From Geotrypetes seraphini (Eukaryota; Chordata; Amphibia; Gymnophiona; Dermophiidae): a stretch of DNA of 64,000 nt. Of this stretch, positions 11,213 to 22,770 are shown piece after piece. The notes below the pieces were generated by a model. That model did no database searches, was not told the origin of the DNA, and saw only the letters and a program-made list of their open reading frames with translations. A program made the translations under genes and the position numbers. The stretch covers positions 4,278,001 through 4,342,000 of the forward strand of contig NC_047096.1 of NCBI RefSeq assembly GCF_902459505.1, written 5' to 3'. The first letter of the stretch is position 1, and each line of letters opens with the position of its first letter.

Positions 11213-11534
11213 ACACTTCTCCCTCCGTAGTCACGGTTTTGATTATTCACGGTTTTTAGCTTGCTGGCTCCTCTCCCCAAATGACATCAGCATGCATAGA
11301 GAAATCGCCGATTCCAAGCATTTACGGAGAAAATTGCTGATTCCCGGCCCTTTCTTCGCCGTGTTTTGCCTCTCTTTTGGGAACAGGCCAGGTCTCCCAC
11401 CATGTTATTTCACCATATTCACGATGGTTTTTAATAGAAAACAGCGAATAACATGAAAAAGTTATTTGCGGTTTTTCTGTATTTGCGGTTCTGTTAATCC
11501 CCTATCACAGCGAATACGGAGGGAGAAGTGTATT
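11213..11534. mobile_element. Tigger-like (pogo) MITE
   Basis: Inverted termini CACTTCTCCCTCCGTAG and ACGGAGGGAGAAGTG, with TA on both outer sides. About 320 bp, no ORF. Confidence 0.75.
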
Positions 11535-12047
11535 TGGGAGTAGCTCTATGCCTAAGCAGGTTCAAGGCAACCGTACAATTTGAGTGAAGGTAGATGAAAG
11601 AGAGAGGGGAGTGGAGACAGAAGCAGGAGGAGGAGGAGAGGGAGGGAGAGAATCTTCTAATTGGGTGGCCATGAGGAGAATTTGCAGAACATTCCAGGTT
11701 AGGTGCAGATGTGTATCAACACTTTTGTTTGATCACACGGTCGGACGTTCTGTCTCAAACTTGCAGGTGCGATCTGGTTGCAGGAAAGATAAAACAAGGC
11801 ATTAGATCCGAGAGACTGTGGTCAAATTCTTTCAACCGATCCGTATACGCTGCGCTCGCCCTGGCAAAACCTCTCTCACTGGGTGCGTGTTAATAACCCC
11901 CGTTTTCATACCTGCAACGGAATAAAGGTATTGGTAACACGCATTTGCACAGCTGTACTTTCCTGTATTACGCGTCCATTAACATCTGTGCGTGTACCTC
12001 ACCGTAACTGCGCAGAATGGCTTTCCGTAGCAGCCCCTTTATGTACC

Positions 12048-12165
12048 TGATGTAATGGAGGGGTTAAGTGACTTGCCCAAGATCACGAGAAAACAGCACT
12101 GGGAAACGGAAAGCGAACCAGCCTTGCCTTGTGCGTTGTAGCTCATACTCGCCCTACTGCTGGGT
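12048..12165 (-). mobile_element. SINE fragment, tRNA-derived
   Basis: GGGGTTAAGTGACTTGCCCA is the reverse complement of the SINE core. The rest is decayed. 11,540-12,040 and 12,340-12,830 hold nothing recognised. Confidence 0.5.
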
Positions 12166-12214
12166 GCCCCGCCCCCTCCCTATGTATGACCGCCACCAAG
12201 ATGCGCCGGAAAGC

Positions 12215-12330
12215 GTCAACAGGATTTAGTATAAATTGTTCTATTTTTGTCTCCTAATTTTAAATTGGCATACGCATTGAAGTATTTGATACTGTGTGTA
12301 CAACAAACTTTCAATAAACTTGAAACTAGA
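12215..12330 (+). mobile_element. Possible retroelement 3' end with AATAAA
   Basis: ATTGAAGTATTTGATACTGT ... CTTTCAATAAACTTGAAACT looks like a LINE or retrocopy 3' end. No coding part or long poly(A) remains. Confidence 0.3.
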
Positions 12331-13261
12331 AGAGCCCACTAAAATCCCAGATGCCGTGAAAGAGTTAAAAAAAGGGGGGAGGGGGGAGCTCCCATGTAAA
12401 TATAGGCGTTCAGCCGAGAGCGAGAACAAGTTTCTCTTGTCCCTGAGCAGGACGTTGTGGATGAAGGCATTGTTTCAGGAGCTGCTGACAGAGGCTACAG
12501 CACCCCTTCAAACCCCACCAGCAAAACAAACACCCACAAGTCCCGGCATCCAGCCACTGCCCACCCGACTTCACTTTGTGGCTTGGCAGTGAACTGCAGG
12601 CTTTCTAAGAGATCGTGCAGGGTAACTTTTGGCGGTAGGTCTGACAGATGACTTGCTCCTCCCCACCCTCGGAGCAGCAGCTAAATATTCTGGCAGGTTT
12701 TCGCAATCCGCATACCTTGAACTGGAATAATTTTTTGATAAGGAGATAGCTCAAGTCTTCTGGAAATTTTTGCTTTTATAAATCCTGGCAGTCGGTTTCA
12801 AATACCGACAACGCCATTCTTTAAGATTTAGGGCCTCTCCTATTAAACCGAGCTAGCAGTTTCTAGCGCGGGGAGCCGCGCTGCTCCCAATGCTCATGGA
12901 GTTCTTGTTGCAGTGAATTGCGCCATGTCTCACATAGGGCCAGATTCTGCAAACGGCGCCCAAACATGAACACCAAATAATGGCCCTCAGAGCAATTCTA
13001 TAGGGCCCGGATTCTCTATACTGCGCCAAACTGGCTAGTGCACCTTAGCAACCAACAACCAAACAAAAAAAGTTCTCCATGGCTGGCTGAAGATTGGGGG
13101 GGGGGGGAATTTTGGAAGAAGTTGGAGGTAATAAAAACCCACACTTCCCATCCATTCACAACGCTTGCAAGGCTGGACTCGTATTACTAACACTCGTTCA
13201 AGCTACCTGAACCTCTCAGCTTATGCCCAGCAAGCCGAAGGTTTAACTCATTTCAAGTGGA

Positions 13262-13680
13262 ATTGTATATAGATTAGAGGTCTGCATGGGAACGGGGATC
13301 GCGGGAATCCCCCCTAACCCACGGGACTCCCACGGGGATCCCCCTCTGGCCCACGGGACTCCCACGGGGATGGAAGGCTTTGGAAGCAGGGTTCGTCCAT
13401 ATAATATAATGGACACGTCAGCCTTAGTAAAAGAGGGGGTTTATAAGTTAATTACCTGAACAGAAAACAAAAAAGGGGTTCCACCAAAGAGATTCCACAA
13501 GGAAAACAGCAGCGCAAACACAAAAGAAACTGGAATTGATCATCCTGTCAGAAGTAATTGCTGCTTTTTATGGGGACAGGCGGGGATGGAGGTAGTTCCT
13601 TGCGGGGACGTGTGGGGACGGAGAGGATCCTGGCGGGGATGGGCGGGATTTCTGTCCCCGCACAATTCTCTAATATAGAC
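13262..13680. mobile_element. TA-bounded MITE of the GAGAATTGT/CGGGGAC group
   Basis: The right end ...CCCCGCACAATTCTC is followed by TA. The interior has repeated ACGGGACTCCCACGGGGAT (about 13320-13375) and GGCGGGGATGG units. The left end, AGAGGTCTGCATGGGAACGG, differs from the main family. Confidence 0.5.
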
Positions 13681-13720
13681 CACTTCCTGTCCATGCTCGA
13701 TTGCACAGGACCCGTTAGGT

Positions 13721-14278
13721 CAGCGATTCCCAAACTTTTTGCTATGGCAGAACCCCTAAAATATTTTTTCAGACACCAAAGAATCCTTACATTTTTGCAA
13801 ACATCTATATGTTCATACAAATAGATTCATAAGAACATAAGAAATGCCTTCACCGGATCAGACCAAGGTCCATCTTATCCGGCGATCCGCGCACGCTGTG
13901 GCCCATTTAGGTACTCCTTTTTGGAGACCCGGATTTCCCGTATCCCTCAATATGATTTGCAAGAAGGTGTGCATCCAACTTGCGTTTGAAACTCGGAACA
14001 GTAGTCTCCGCCACAACCTCCTCCGAGAGAGCATTCCAAGCGCCAACCCCTCGCTGTGTGAAACAGAACTTTCTAACATTTGTCCTAAACCTGCTGCCCC
14101 TCAGTTTCAGGCTATGACCCCGTGTCCGTGTCACCTCCGAAAATGTTAGTAATGCTGTTTCCTGGTCTATTTTATCAAATCCTTTTAATATTTTAAAAAT
14201 TCTCTATCAAATCCCCTCGCAATCTTCTCTAAATCTAAATTTCTTCAGAGTTTGAGGAACCTACTTTGGGAATCTCTG
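13721..14278. mobile_element. hAT element interrupted by a CR1 copy
   Basis: Ends CAGCGATTCCCAAACTTTTTG and TTTGGGAATCTCTG, flanked by cgttaggt/cattaggc (6 of 8). The middle (about 13,826-14,240) is a CR1 fragment, so the hAT insertion is the older event. Confidence 0.75.
13826..14240 (-). mobile_element. CR1 LINE 3' portion, nested in a hAT element
   Basis: ACATAAGAACATAAG at the left is the reverse-complemented tail. The minus strand encodes RGVGAWNALSEEVVAETTVP and SFKRKLDAHLLANHI, the CR1 C-terminus. Same subfamily as the copy at 52.0-52.6 kb. Confidence 0.82.
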
Positions 14279-14296
14279 CATTAGGCAATGGACATG

Positions 14297-14583
14297 GGTT
14301 TCCTTTCGGAAAATCTGGACCCCCTAGCCCCGCCCCCAAGCCTGTCCTAGCCCCGACTCTCACTGCCTGCTCTTGTCGGGCAAGGAGGACATCTGCGGAT
14401 GCTACGTGCACACGCGCGTATGATGTCATTGCGTGACGGCCGCGCATTGCGCAGATGTCCTCCCCGCCCGACACAGCTTTTCAAAACCCGGACAAAGTGT
14501 TGGGTTTTGAAAAGCCATCCGGACCCCCGAACCTGTCCTCAAAAGGAAGACATATCCGGGGAAATCCAAACATCTAGTAACCC
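14297..14583. mobile_element. MITE related to the GGGTTACCAGATGTC family
   Basis: The left part CGGAAAATCTGGACCCCC and the right GGGGAAATCCAAACATCTAG are imperfect inverted ends. An internal pair of inverted GGACATCTGC segments is present. Degenerate. Confidence 0.45.
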
Positions 14584-14691
14584 CAACATGGGTGATCCCA
14601 TTGGCCAATAAGATTGAATACATAGCACGACAGTCGATGACCAGGTGACCCTACTGGAGTCAGGACTGAAGAGGACAAGAGTAGGGAGGAA

Positions 14692-14945
14692 TGAGCTAGT
14701 GGCTGGAGCTGGTACCTCAACACCCTGAGGTTGCGAGTTCAATCCCAGCCTGCTCCCTGTGACTTCGGACAAGTCAATGTTAACCCTCTGTTGCCCTAAG
14801 TACCACATTTTAGATCGTAAGCCTGCCAGGACACACAGGGAAAATACTTAAAGATTACCTGATTACTATTCAATGGATTGTAAACCGCTTTGAGGGGAAA
14901 CTCTTCATGAAAAGGTGGTTAATAAAGCCCAATATATAAGTCACA
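14692..14945 (+). mobile_element. tRNA-derived SINE
   Basis: AGTGGCTGGAGCTGG (A-box region), GAGTTCAATCCC (B box), TGACTTCGGACAAGTCA, then GTAAACCGCTTTGAGG in the tail. Confidence 0.75.
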
Positions 14946-15168
14946 CATACACTAGAGAACCGACAATACAAAACAGTTTTATTCAGTACAATAAAAACCC
15001 TTTCCAAAGGATGTACAGGGCAGAGGTCAGCACAGCAATTTCTAAGCAGGTACAAAAATAAACGTTTTTTCTGTCAGCAGCAGAGCAGAACAAAACATGG
15101 AAAGGAGTCAACCATGATGGTCCCAGTCTGATGGAAGTAGGCTAATTGGCAATGACTAGGGTTTAGAG

Positions 15169-15360
15169 CAGGGGTGTCAAAGTCCCTCCTCGAGGGCCGC
15201 AATCCAGTCAGGTTTTCAGCATTTCCCCAATAAATATGCATGAGATCTATGTGCATGCACTGCTTTCATTGTATGCTAATAGATCTCATGCATATTCATT
15301 GGGGAAATCCTGAAAACCCGACTGGATTGCGGCCCTCGAGGAGGGACTTTGACACCCCTG
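15169..15360. mobile_element. Palindromic hAT MITE (CAGGGGTGTCAAA)
   Basis: Target duplication gtttagag/gttaagag (7 of 8). Arms nearly identical to the copy at 8992. Confidence 0.9.
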
Positions 15361-15363
15361 GTT

Positions 15364-15995
15364 AAGAGAATGACACGGGGACAAATTTTTCCCCATCCTC
15401 GCGGGAACTCATTTTCCCATCCTGGCGCCATCCGTGCAACACAAGCCTCAAACACTTTAAAATCCTAAGTGGCAACATTCTAGAGCTCAGATTGTGATGT
15501 CATAATGCCTCATTCCACCAATGCCTAAGCTCCGTCCTCATCTGCACAAGCCTCAAATGCTTTAAAATCCTAAGTGGCAACATTCTAAAGCTGAGATTGT
15601 GATGTCATAATGCCTCATTCCACCAATGCCTAAGCTCCGCCCTCATCTGCACAAGCCTCAAACGCTTTAAAATCCTAAGTGGCAACATTCTAGAGCTGAG
15701 ATTGTGATGTCATAATGCCTCTTTCCACCAATGCCTAAGCTCCATCTTCATCTGCACAAGCCTCAAACACTTTAAAATCCTAAGTAGCAACATTCTAGAG
15801 CTGAGATTGTGATGTCATAATGCCTCTTTCCACCAATGCCTAAGCTCCATCTTCATCTGCACAAGCCTCAAACACTTTAAAATCATAAGTATTTGAGGCT
15901 TGAGCGGTTAAGGCAGAGCTTACAGGAAGGGGACAGGGACAGCAACCAAACTGACCAGAAGGGGAAATTGAGTGTCCCCGTGTCATTCTCTACTA
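15364..15995. mobile_element. TA-inserted MITE with four and a half 105-bp units
   Basis: Termini AGAGAATGACACGGGGACA ... TGTCCCCGTGTCATTCTC. The unit start CCTCAAA recurs at 15446, 15551, 15656, 15761 and 15866, exactly 105 bp apart. The units hold GATTGTGATGTCATAATGCC. Confidence 0.85.
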
Positions 15996-15997
15996 GG

Positions 15998-16296
15998 GTT
16001 ACCAGATGTCTTTTTAGAGGACCGTCTGGGTACCCGGAGGGATTTCCAAAGCCCAGCCATTTGTCCAGATTTTGGAAGGCTCAAAGCTTGGTGCCACGCC
16101 TGGAGGACCTCTGCGCATGTTGACATGATGTCACATGTGTGTGAAGTCATCGCATTGACATGTGCAAAGGCCCTCCAGATGCAGCCCTGAGCTTAGGGAA
16201 GGAGACACAATGTTTGTGTGGGGGTGTGGCTGGGAACAGAACGGGCTGAGGGCCTGGTGTCCTCTTTTTAAAAAGGGAAATCCGGTAACCCTAGGA
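15998..16296. mobile_element. MITE with GGGTTACC termini, TA target
   Basis: CTAGGGTTACCAGATGTC at the left and AAATCCGGTAACCCTAG at the right are inverted with TA at the edges, suggesting a Tc1/mariner-type mobiliser. No ORF. Confidence 0.65.
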
Positions 16297-16843
16297 GACA
16301 CTGGAGGACCACGACTGGTGGAACCACGAGACTGGCTGCTCTGTATTAACGGCTCTAGTCCACACTGGCATAGAGCACAACATTTATATATAATCTGACA
16401 AAGTTAAGCAAGATGAACAAATACAAATATGCTGGATTAGTTAACATTTAAAAAATAGATATACAGTATATGAAATCTTGGTTATTGCTTCATATCATTC
16501 TGGAGGGGGAGAACAAAACACTAAAAATAATAATGTTATCCTTATATGTGTCACATGCAAACTGGGCTTTATTCCAATATTCTCCTACAAGTCACTTCAT
16601 TAAATCCAAATTAACTTGCAAGACAATTACCTCTTAAGAACAGCATATGACACGTGAAAGCCGTAATTGATGTCTATTTTGACCTTAAATTAAAAAATTT
16701 TAAAAAAGCAGCAGGAAGCTCAGTTACTTTCATGGCCTCGGAACAGAAATCTGTGTGAATGCCCACAAGAATACAAGAGAGTAAAGAAATATGCACTGGC
16801 TAATTTAGATCGGACAGACTGGTATGCCTCTTACTCTCAAACG

Positions 16844-17915
16844 CAGTGGTCTCAAGCTCGCGGTCCGGGAGCCACATGCGGCCTGCCAGGTACTATTTTG
16901 AGGCCCTCGGTATGTTTATCATAATCACAAAAGTAAAATAAAACCGTTTCTTGATCGTATGTCTCTTTAGCTATAAATGACAATGTTATTATTAAGACTT
17001 AGCCAAAAGAAAAGATTTATAAACTATAAAGAGTTTTACCTCATGCAAAATTGTCATTTCTGTAATAAGACATTAACTATTTTTTCTTGAACGCGGAGTG
17101 TTTGGGATATAGTAACGCATTCAAAATGGCGTGGAGCCCATTGACTGCATTTATTGAGTCACAATAACTGTTATGTACCTTTCCTTTTATTTGACTTCCT
17201 TACACATCCGGACTTGCCCCTAAATATATAACTGACCTTTTCTCCTTCTCTGCCAACAGACAAGAGAAGCTCTCATTCCTACTTCGTTTCCCCCCCCCAG
17301 TTAGAGGTTGTAAACTGAAAAAACACCATGAACACCTTCTTTCACATCAAGCAGAATTGTGGGGTAAAGACCTAGATCAACTGCTTTCGAATTCAGAAAA
17401 CGTCTACAAACTCAACTGTTCCTAAAGTATCTAGACAACTGACCCCTCTTCTTCTTTCTCCTCCATAGTGATTCCTCTGTCCTATTAATCACTTTCTCCT
17501 CAACAACGCATTTCCGATCCTATTAACTCTCTTTTTTCTCCCCTCTTAAGTTCAATCAATTTGTACCTCGCTTAATCTTTTGTAAACCGCATAGAACTTA
17601 ACGGTATTGCGGTATATAAACTGTTGTTATTATTATTATTGTTTGCTCTATTTAATTATCTATATTATTGAAATTAAATATGTACTTTTTCTATTAATTA
17701 TGGGGAGGAGGGGGGAGAAAATGATTGTTTTTTGAATTATTTGTATATTTAAAGTGCGTTCTGTGTAGTGTTTATGTTTAAATTCATTGTATGGCACTGT
17801 TAACATTTGAAAATTAATAAAGATTTATAAAAAACAAACAAACAAAAAAAACTTATTTTTTTCTGAGGTCTTCCAAAATGTGGCCCTGCAAAGGGGTTTG
17901 AGTTTGAGACTACTG
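16844..17915. mobile_element. hAT element with a nested L2-like LINE
   Basis: Ends CAGTGGTCTCAAGCTCGCGG and GTTTGAGTTTGAGACTACTG. Duplication ctcaaacg/ctcaaatg (7 of 8). A LINE 3' end fills about 17,088-17,645: GTAAACCGCATAGAACTTAA, GCGGTATATAAAC and then (TTA)n. Confidence 0.8.
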
Positions 17916-18688
17916 CTCAAATGCAACTATACATCAGAAAGACGGGTCAGCAAAAGCCAGAAGAAACTGGCCCACAATGCACAAGGAAAAAGCAAAGCAG
18001 ACAAAACGAGATCTTGTGTTTCAAAACCCAACCCAGCACATACACAATAAAAGGACATTCTTGTAACTAAATTTTTTTTAAAAATGTGTATTTATGCATA
18101 TACACACAAAAAAAGTAGGGAAGGATCAACTTGGGGGAAAAAGAACCACTTGGCCAGTGTAACTATTAAGCTTCTCATAGTGCTCAAGAATTTACAGCCA
18201 TGAACTGTCGCTTGTGACATTTGCAGTGATAAGTGTAGCCATCATTATTCGTTTGACAACTTTGCACAAAGGGAAATCTTAATTCAAAGGCACAGGTAGG
18301 ATTCTGCTCTCATATAGTTTTTCCGGCACCAGCATCCTACCTGTGCGAGCCTCACTAAAGAGGAATCTTTCCGAAATATGCCGCTGGGTGATTGAAAGCG
18401 CCAGCACAAACGGGCTTCAAAAACCAGAACGGCAACTTCATCGATGGCAGGTTCAAAAGTCAGAGAAAATAAGCTACGTGCTTGGAAAGGTTGCCTGTGA
18501 TGCAAGCTATAATTAACGGAAAAATAAAATTAAAACCTTGTGCTCTCCACACCTGCCACAGTCCATATAAATACATTTTTTACAACATTCATAAAGTAGA
18601 ACACATATATTTCAACACTACTGCTCAAGACACCTCACACCATTTGCACATTTAAAGAAAGTCTCAAATAAAATCCATGTTAAAAAGA

Positions 18689-18690
<2 letters not shown>

Positions 18691-18724
<34 letters not shown>
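18691..18724. repeat. (CA)n microsatellite
   Basis: About 17 CA units in the presumed C1orf116 3' UTR. Confidence 0.95.
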
Positions 18725-18726
<2 letters not shown>

Positions 18727-19082
18727 GGCAGTACAAACATCTCAGCCTGAGAAAAGAGAAAACCTTTTGCTTCAGAGCAGACTGAAGTTTGCGTCACAGC
18801 ATCGACATGTGGTTTTGGTCTTCACTGGCTCATCCCTTTGCCTTTCCTAGGTCCCAACGTGCACCTCAGCACCAGAAGAGGTGGACACAGGGCCTAAAGA
18901 TTTCTGCTGAACTATCAGGAGCTGAATTCACAAGCTTGGTGATCATCTTCATGGAGGAAGAGTCAGAGGAGGAGGCAGCAGAAGAGTCCTGGACTGCCAA
19001 GGTTAGTGTCTCAAACATTCATTGTCCAACAAATTAAGCACTATATTTTAGACCGTGGAGAAACAAACATGAGACCGGGCAA

Positions 19083-20851
19083 TTACTTCAGTAGACCAAG
19101 CTTGATGAGTGCCTCTCTCCTGTGCTCTTCATTGCTAGAGCCTTTGGGGGTGATTTTCACACTGACCCCTGGCCTTGATGGCTTCGACAGATTCTGCAAT
19201 GGGAACGATCGCCTGTTCTCATTCTTTTCTGGCTCAGCCATCGCCTGGTCAGGGCTTTGAAGATTGCTGAAGTCTTTTCCTGTCCCTAGGGAAGCCGGAC
19301 GTGGTCGGCTATTTCGGAGGAAGCTGGAGGAAAACTTACTGGATATTGCATTTTTGAATACAGAACCACTACTTTTCTGACTCTGGTCACTGTTGTCCAC
19401 ATAGCTACTCAGACCTATGCCTGAACGCTCCAAGGTGTTAGATTTAAAGCTGAAATGCCTAAGGCCAGGCAAGGAACCCTCAGGGAGGCGAAGTCCTGCC
19501 CCAGGCTCAGCATAACTGCTTCTTTTATCAGCAGTTTCTGCTTTGCCATCTCTGGTCATCTCCTCCTTCAGCTTAGAAACTTCTCTTGGTTTGGGGAAGC
19601 CAGAAGATTGAACAGGGCTGGTGCTTAAAATCTGTGTCTTCTCTTGTGGCGCCACAGGATTGGTAATTACTCTCTTATCTGTGCTCATATCCTTTCCACC
19701 ATGCTTGACTAAATTTTCCATATTAGCCTTGGGAACAACAATCTCTTTTGACTTCGGGCTAACCAATGATTTTTCTGGATTAGTACTTAGCACATGGACT
19801 TCTTCATGCAATCCAACATTTTGAATGGTTCCAGGTTGAGCATTTTTTGGAGACCTCTCATTGGTTGTGTTCTCCATACTAGTTTTGGGCATAGTAAACT
19901 CGCCTGACTTTAGGAAGCCAGGAGACTTCAAAGGACTTGTACTCAATACTTCTGGCTTTGCCTTTAGCCCAAGCTTCATGAGAGCCTCTTGCCTTGCTTT
20001 TCCCTGTTCTCTGGAGTCAAAAGGCTTCACATGAAAAGCATCTATATTTCTGCTCAAGGAAGATGTTCTTGTCCTTGGTTCAGACTCTGCACTTGAGTTG
20101 AGCAAGCTACCATCACTTCTTTTAAGGATAATATTAGGGGGCAGTTTCCTTGGCTTGGGAGCTATGGGAGGTCCTTGTTTAAAATGTAGGTCTGCAGCCT
20201 TTGCTGTTGAAAGATTAAGACATTCTTGCGATTCAAATTTCTCTCGATAACCATGTGGTGTTTCTTGGATGACTTTCTGCACATCTGAACTCTTCTCACA
20301 TTGCACATTTTGTGGTTGCTGAAGACCTGGGACATCTTGCTTGTTTTGCTCTGAAATCACTTCTGAGCCTGGAGAAAACTGTTGTAAAGGAACCAACTCT
20401 TCCATTTTCTCAAGCTTCTCACATCCTCCCTTTACCACTGTGTCATCAACTTCAATTACTTTTGAGTCTTCAGATGTCACTTCAGTAAGGTTTGTCTTAA
20501 CAGGTGCTTGATCTAAAGCCAGATTTTCATCTCGGAAAGGCTCAGGGGGTGGGATGTGTAGCAAATTTTGAAGTGATCCTTTTCTTTGCCTGTCCTCGAG
20601 AGGCCATTCTGATAGAGTACCTCTTGACCCTTCATTACAAGCTGTGGATACATCTATGCAAGAGGCTGCAATGTTCCGTGAAACACTTAGGGTGCTTTCT
20701 TCTCTTGGTGCCAGGACATTCCTGGGAAGGCTTCGAAATCCCGAATTGGGAATCAGCACTGGGCCAGCATTCAGAAGATCTGGTTTGGGTGCATTGCTTT
20801 TTGCTTCAGCTACTTGTTGGCCAAGACTTTTAGGTAATGTATCACAGGGAC
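19083..20851 (-). CDS. C1orf116: C1orf116 (SARG) coding exon 3, terminal exon
   Basis: This exon encodes residues 134-722 of a protein recognised as C1orf116, the specifically androgen-regulated gene product: a cytoplasmic, largely disordered protein of unknown biochemistry. Family hallmarks are PKPRKLPPNI (about residues 365-374), KARQEALMKLGL (418-429), FKSNTLERSGIGLSSY (about 602-617), NSRPRPASLGTGKDF (647-661) and the C-terminal HRREALIKLGLLK, followed by TAA. The acceptor TTGTAG/GT at 20851-20852 joins in phase 1 to exon 2, making an AGT Ser codon. There is no predicted enzyme fold, membrane segment or signal peptide. The recalled human protein is about 600 residues; this one is 722, partly because exon 3 carries three copies of a 52-54 residue unit (VLSTSP...PGF.K..E) near residues 434, 486 and 540. 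The frame is open throughout. The neighbour YOD1 agrees with tetrapod synteny. Family assignment is by recognition; function is poorly known. Confidence 0.93.
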
Positions 20852-20996
20852 CTACAAGGGACACAAAAATAAAATAAAATACATGAGCTACATAATTGTG
20901 TTAAAATGTCTACAAGTAAATCAGGAGAAGTCAAATTAGCAACTCAACGTAACTGTTGTGCCTACTGTGAACTGTGACTGAGTATCACTGGCTATG

Positions 20997-21470
20997 CATC
21001 TACTTTCAAAATAGAGCCCAACCAAAAACAGATCTTTGGTTTCTGCTGAAACCAAAAATCAGCAACCAAAAAATTGGCCACTCAGTTTTGGTAGAAACCA
21101 AAGCCAACCTCCCCCCCCCCCACCAGCCAGCCTCCCATCCCCACAAAAAACAGCCCTTTCCCAGACTCATCCCTCAGTCTCAGTCCCTTCCTAGGCTACA
21201 TTGTTCAAGTCAAAATGGCTTTCATGACTTCCAGCGGTAGACTTGCAAGACTGCCATTGGAGGTCTCGAGCCATTTTGAGACTGGAACCAGTATGGGCAG
21301 AAGCAGCCGAGATCACTAAAGTCCAGGAAGCCATTTTGGAATGGAGAAGGCCATGCACCCACTACCCACCAACAAAATAGGCAGGACACATTTTTGGCTG
21401 AAACCAGAATAAGGCCAAGCACAAATTTCAGGCTGATTCGATCGTCCTCCACTCCCAAGCAAATGTGTGC
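20997..21470. other. C1orf116 intron 2 segment, possible old MITE
   Basis: Repeated AACCAAA / GGTTTC motifs at about 21,020-21,090 and an inverted-looking GGCTGAAACCAGAAT at about 21,393 suggest a decayed inverted-repeat element. There are no clean ends or duplication. Confidence 0.25.
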
Positions 21471-21699
21471 CAATCAAGCTTTGTTTAAGTAGAAGTTCTG
21501 TGCAGCCTTTTTTTATTTTCTAAGTTTAGACAATAAAATAAAAGCAAATTTAAAATTGACTGGAAGAGTCCACCGCATAAGTTACCAGACTACTCTGAAG
21601 GCAAGAGTTTGGTCCAAGTTGGTTACAAAGAGATGGGATTGGCCGAGTTCAAACACAATGCACAGTTGACGCTCATCTATCATTTAATGTTCATACTGA

Positions 21700-22462
21700 C
21701 CTTTTGGTTAAAAAATGTTTTTCAATTCTATGCAAGCAACGTACCATCAAAAAATATTTTGACTCAACATCTTTTAGGATTTTGGTTCAGTCATCAATCT
21801 CGTCTACATTGAACTACTGTAATATTGTTTACCTAGGTTCTTACAAAAAGACCTTTAGTAGACTAAGAATAATACAGAACACAGCAGTTGGCCTTAAAAA
21901 ACATGATCACGTAAGCCCTTATTACCTAAAGCTTCACTGGTTACCATTCGAGGCTAGAATTCTGTTCCAATTTGGTTGTATCTGTTTGAAAGTTTTATTG
22001 GCTTGTCTCCAACCTACCCCTCTTCCCACTTTGAATTCTATAATTCTAAGAAAGATACACGAAGATCATGTTGATTTTCATTTCCTTCAGCAAAAGCATG
22101 CTGTAACAAGAGATTTGGGGGGAAACCCTGGCATTTCAGGCTGGTACAATGAATTCTTATTAGAATGTTCTTATCCCTCAAATCCAATCTTATTACATAT
22201 TTCGAAAACTCTTTAAAACTTATTTGTTTGAAAAATTTCTATCTTAACTGTATTTTTTATCTTGTATGTTATATCTGACCATGATTCTTATTTATTGTAC
22301 TCTTACTTTTTTACATATTTAGAACTGCTTGAGATTAATTAATTAATTTTGATTCTAATTTTGAATTAATTTGTATTTCTAGGAGAAGCCATTTGGCTAT
22401 TACTGTAATTCGCTTTATGTCCAGCTTTTTTCTTATTGTAAACCGCCTCGAACTGATGGTTT
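21700..22462 (+). mobile_element. L2-like LINE 3' portion
   Basis: The frame shows LNYCNIVYLGSYKKTFSRLR, DHVSPYYLKLHWLPFEARIL and FQFGCICLKVLLA, the typical L2-clade RT C-terminus. It ends in TTGTAAACCGCCTCGAACTG. Decayed, 5'-truncated, in C1orf116 intron 2. Confidence 0.78.
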
Positions 22463-22770
22463 GGCAGGGGGGCAGTCCACCCATCCTCCTCTCCACCTCC
22501 CCCACTACCATGCACATGCCCCCCCTTCCCTCATACCTCTTTAATATTCGTAGTGTGAGCAGTAAACCCAACCTGTTGCTCACGCCAATGTCAGCTCTTC
22601 CTGCAACATCACTTCCTGGACCCAAGCCTAGGAAGTGATGTCAAAGAGCCAATGCTGGTGCAAGCGGCTAGTTGGCGTTGCTGCTTACGCTTGGAACGTT
22701 AAAGAGATACAGAGGAAGGGAAGGGGTGCGGTGAAGGTAGGGGTGGGGAAACTCTTGCCCTCACAACTGC
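22463..22770. mobile_element. hAT MITE fragment, CAGTGGCGTAG family
   Basis: GGGGGGCAGTCCACCC, CATCACTTCCTGGACCC and GGAAGTGATGTCA match the complete relatives at 24.9 and 57.0 kb. Both terminal segments are missing. 22,770-23,640 holds no feature I can name. Confidence 0.55.

Larger units (their letters stand above)
16545..19082 (-). other. C1orf116: Probable C1orf116 3' UTR
   Basis: No open frame continues after the TAA at 19083-19085. A minus-strand AATAAA (TTTATT at 16568-16573) would end a UTR of about 2.5 kb, a plausible size for this gene. It is interrupted by a hAT element with a nested LINE (16844-17915) and holds a (CA)n run at 18691-18724. The remaining sequence, 17916-19082, is low-copy, with no repeat I recognise. 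The end site is inference; cDNA would settle it. Confidence 0.4.

Noticed and set aside
20504-20877. Plus-strand frames opposite C1orf116 exon 3
   Set aside because: Antisense shadows of a long true coding exon; no recognisable motif.
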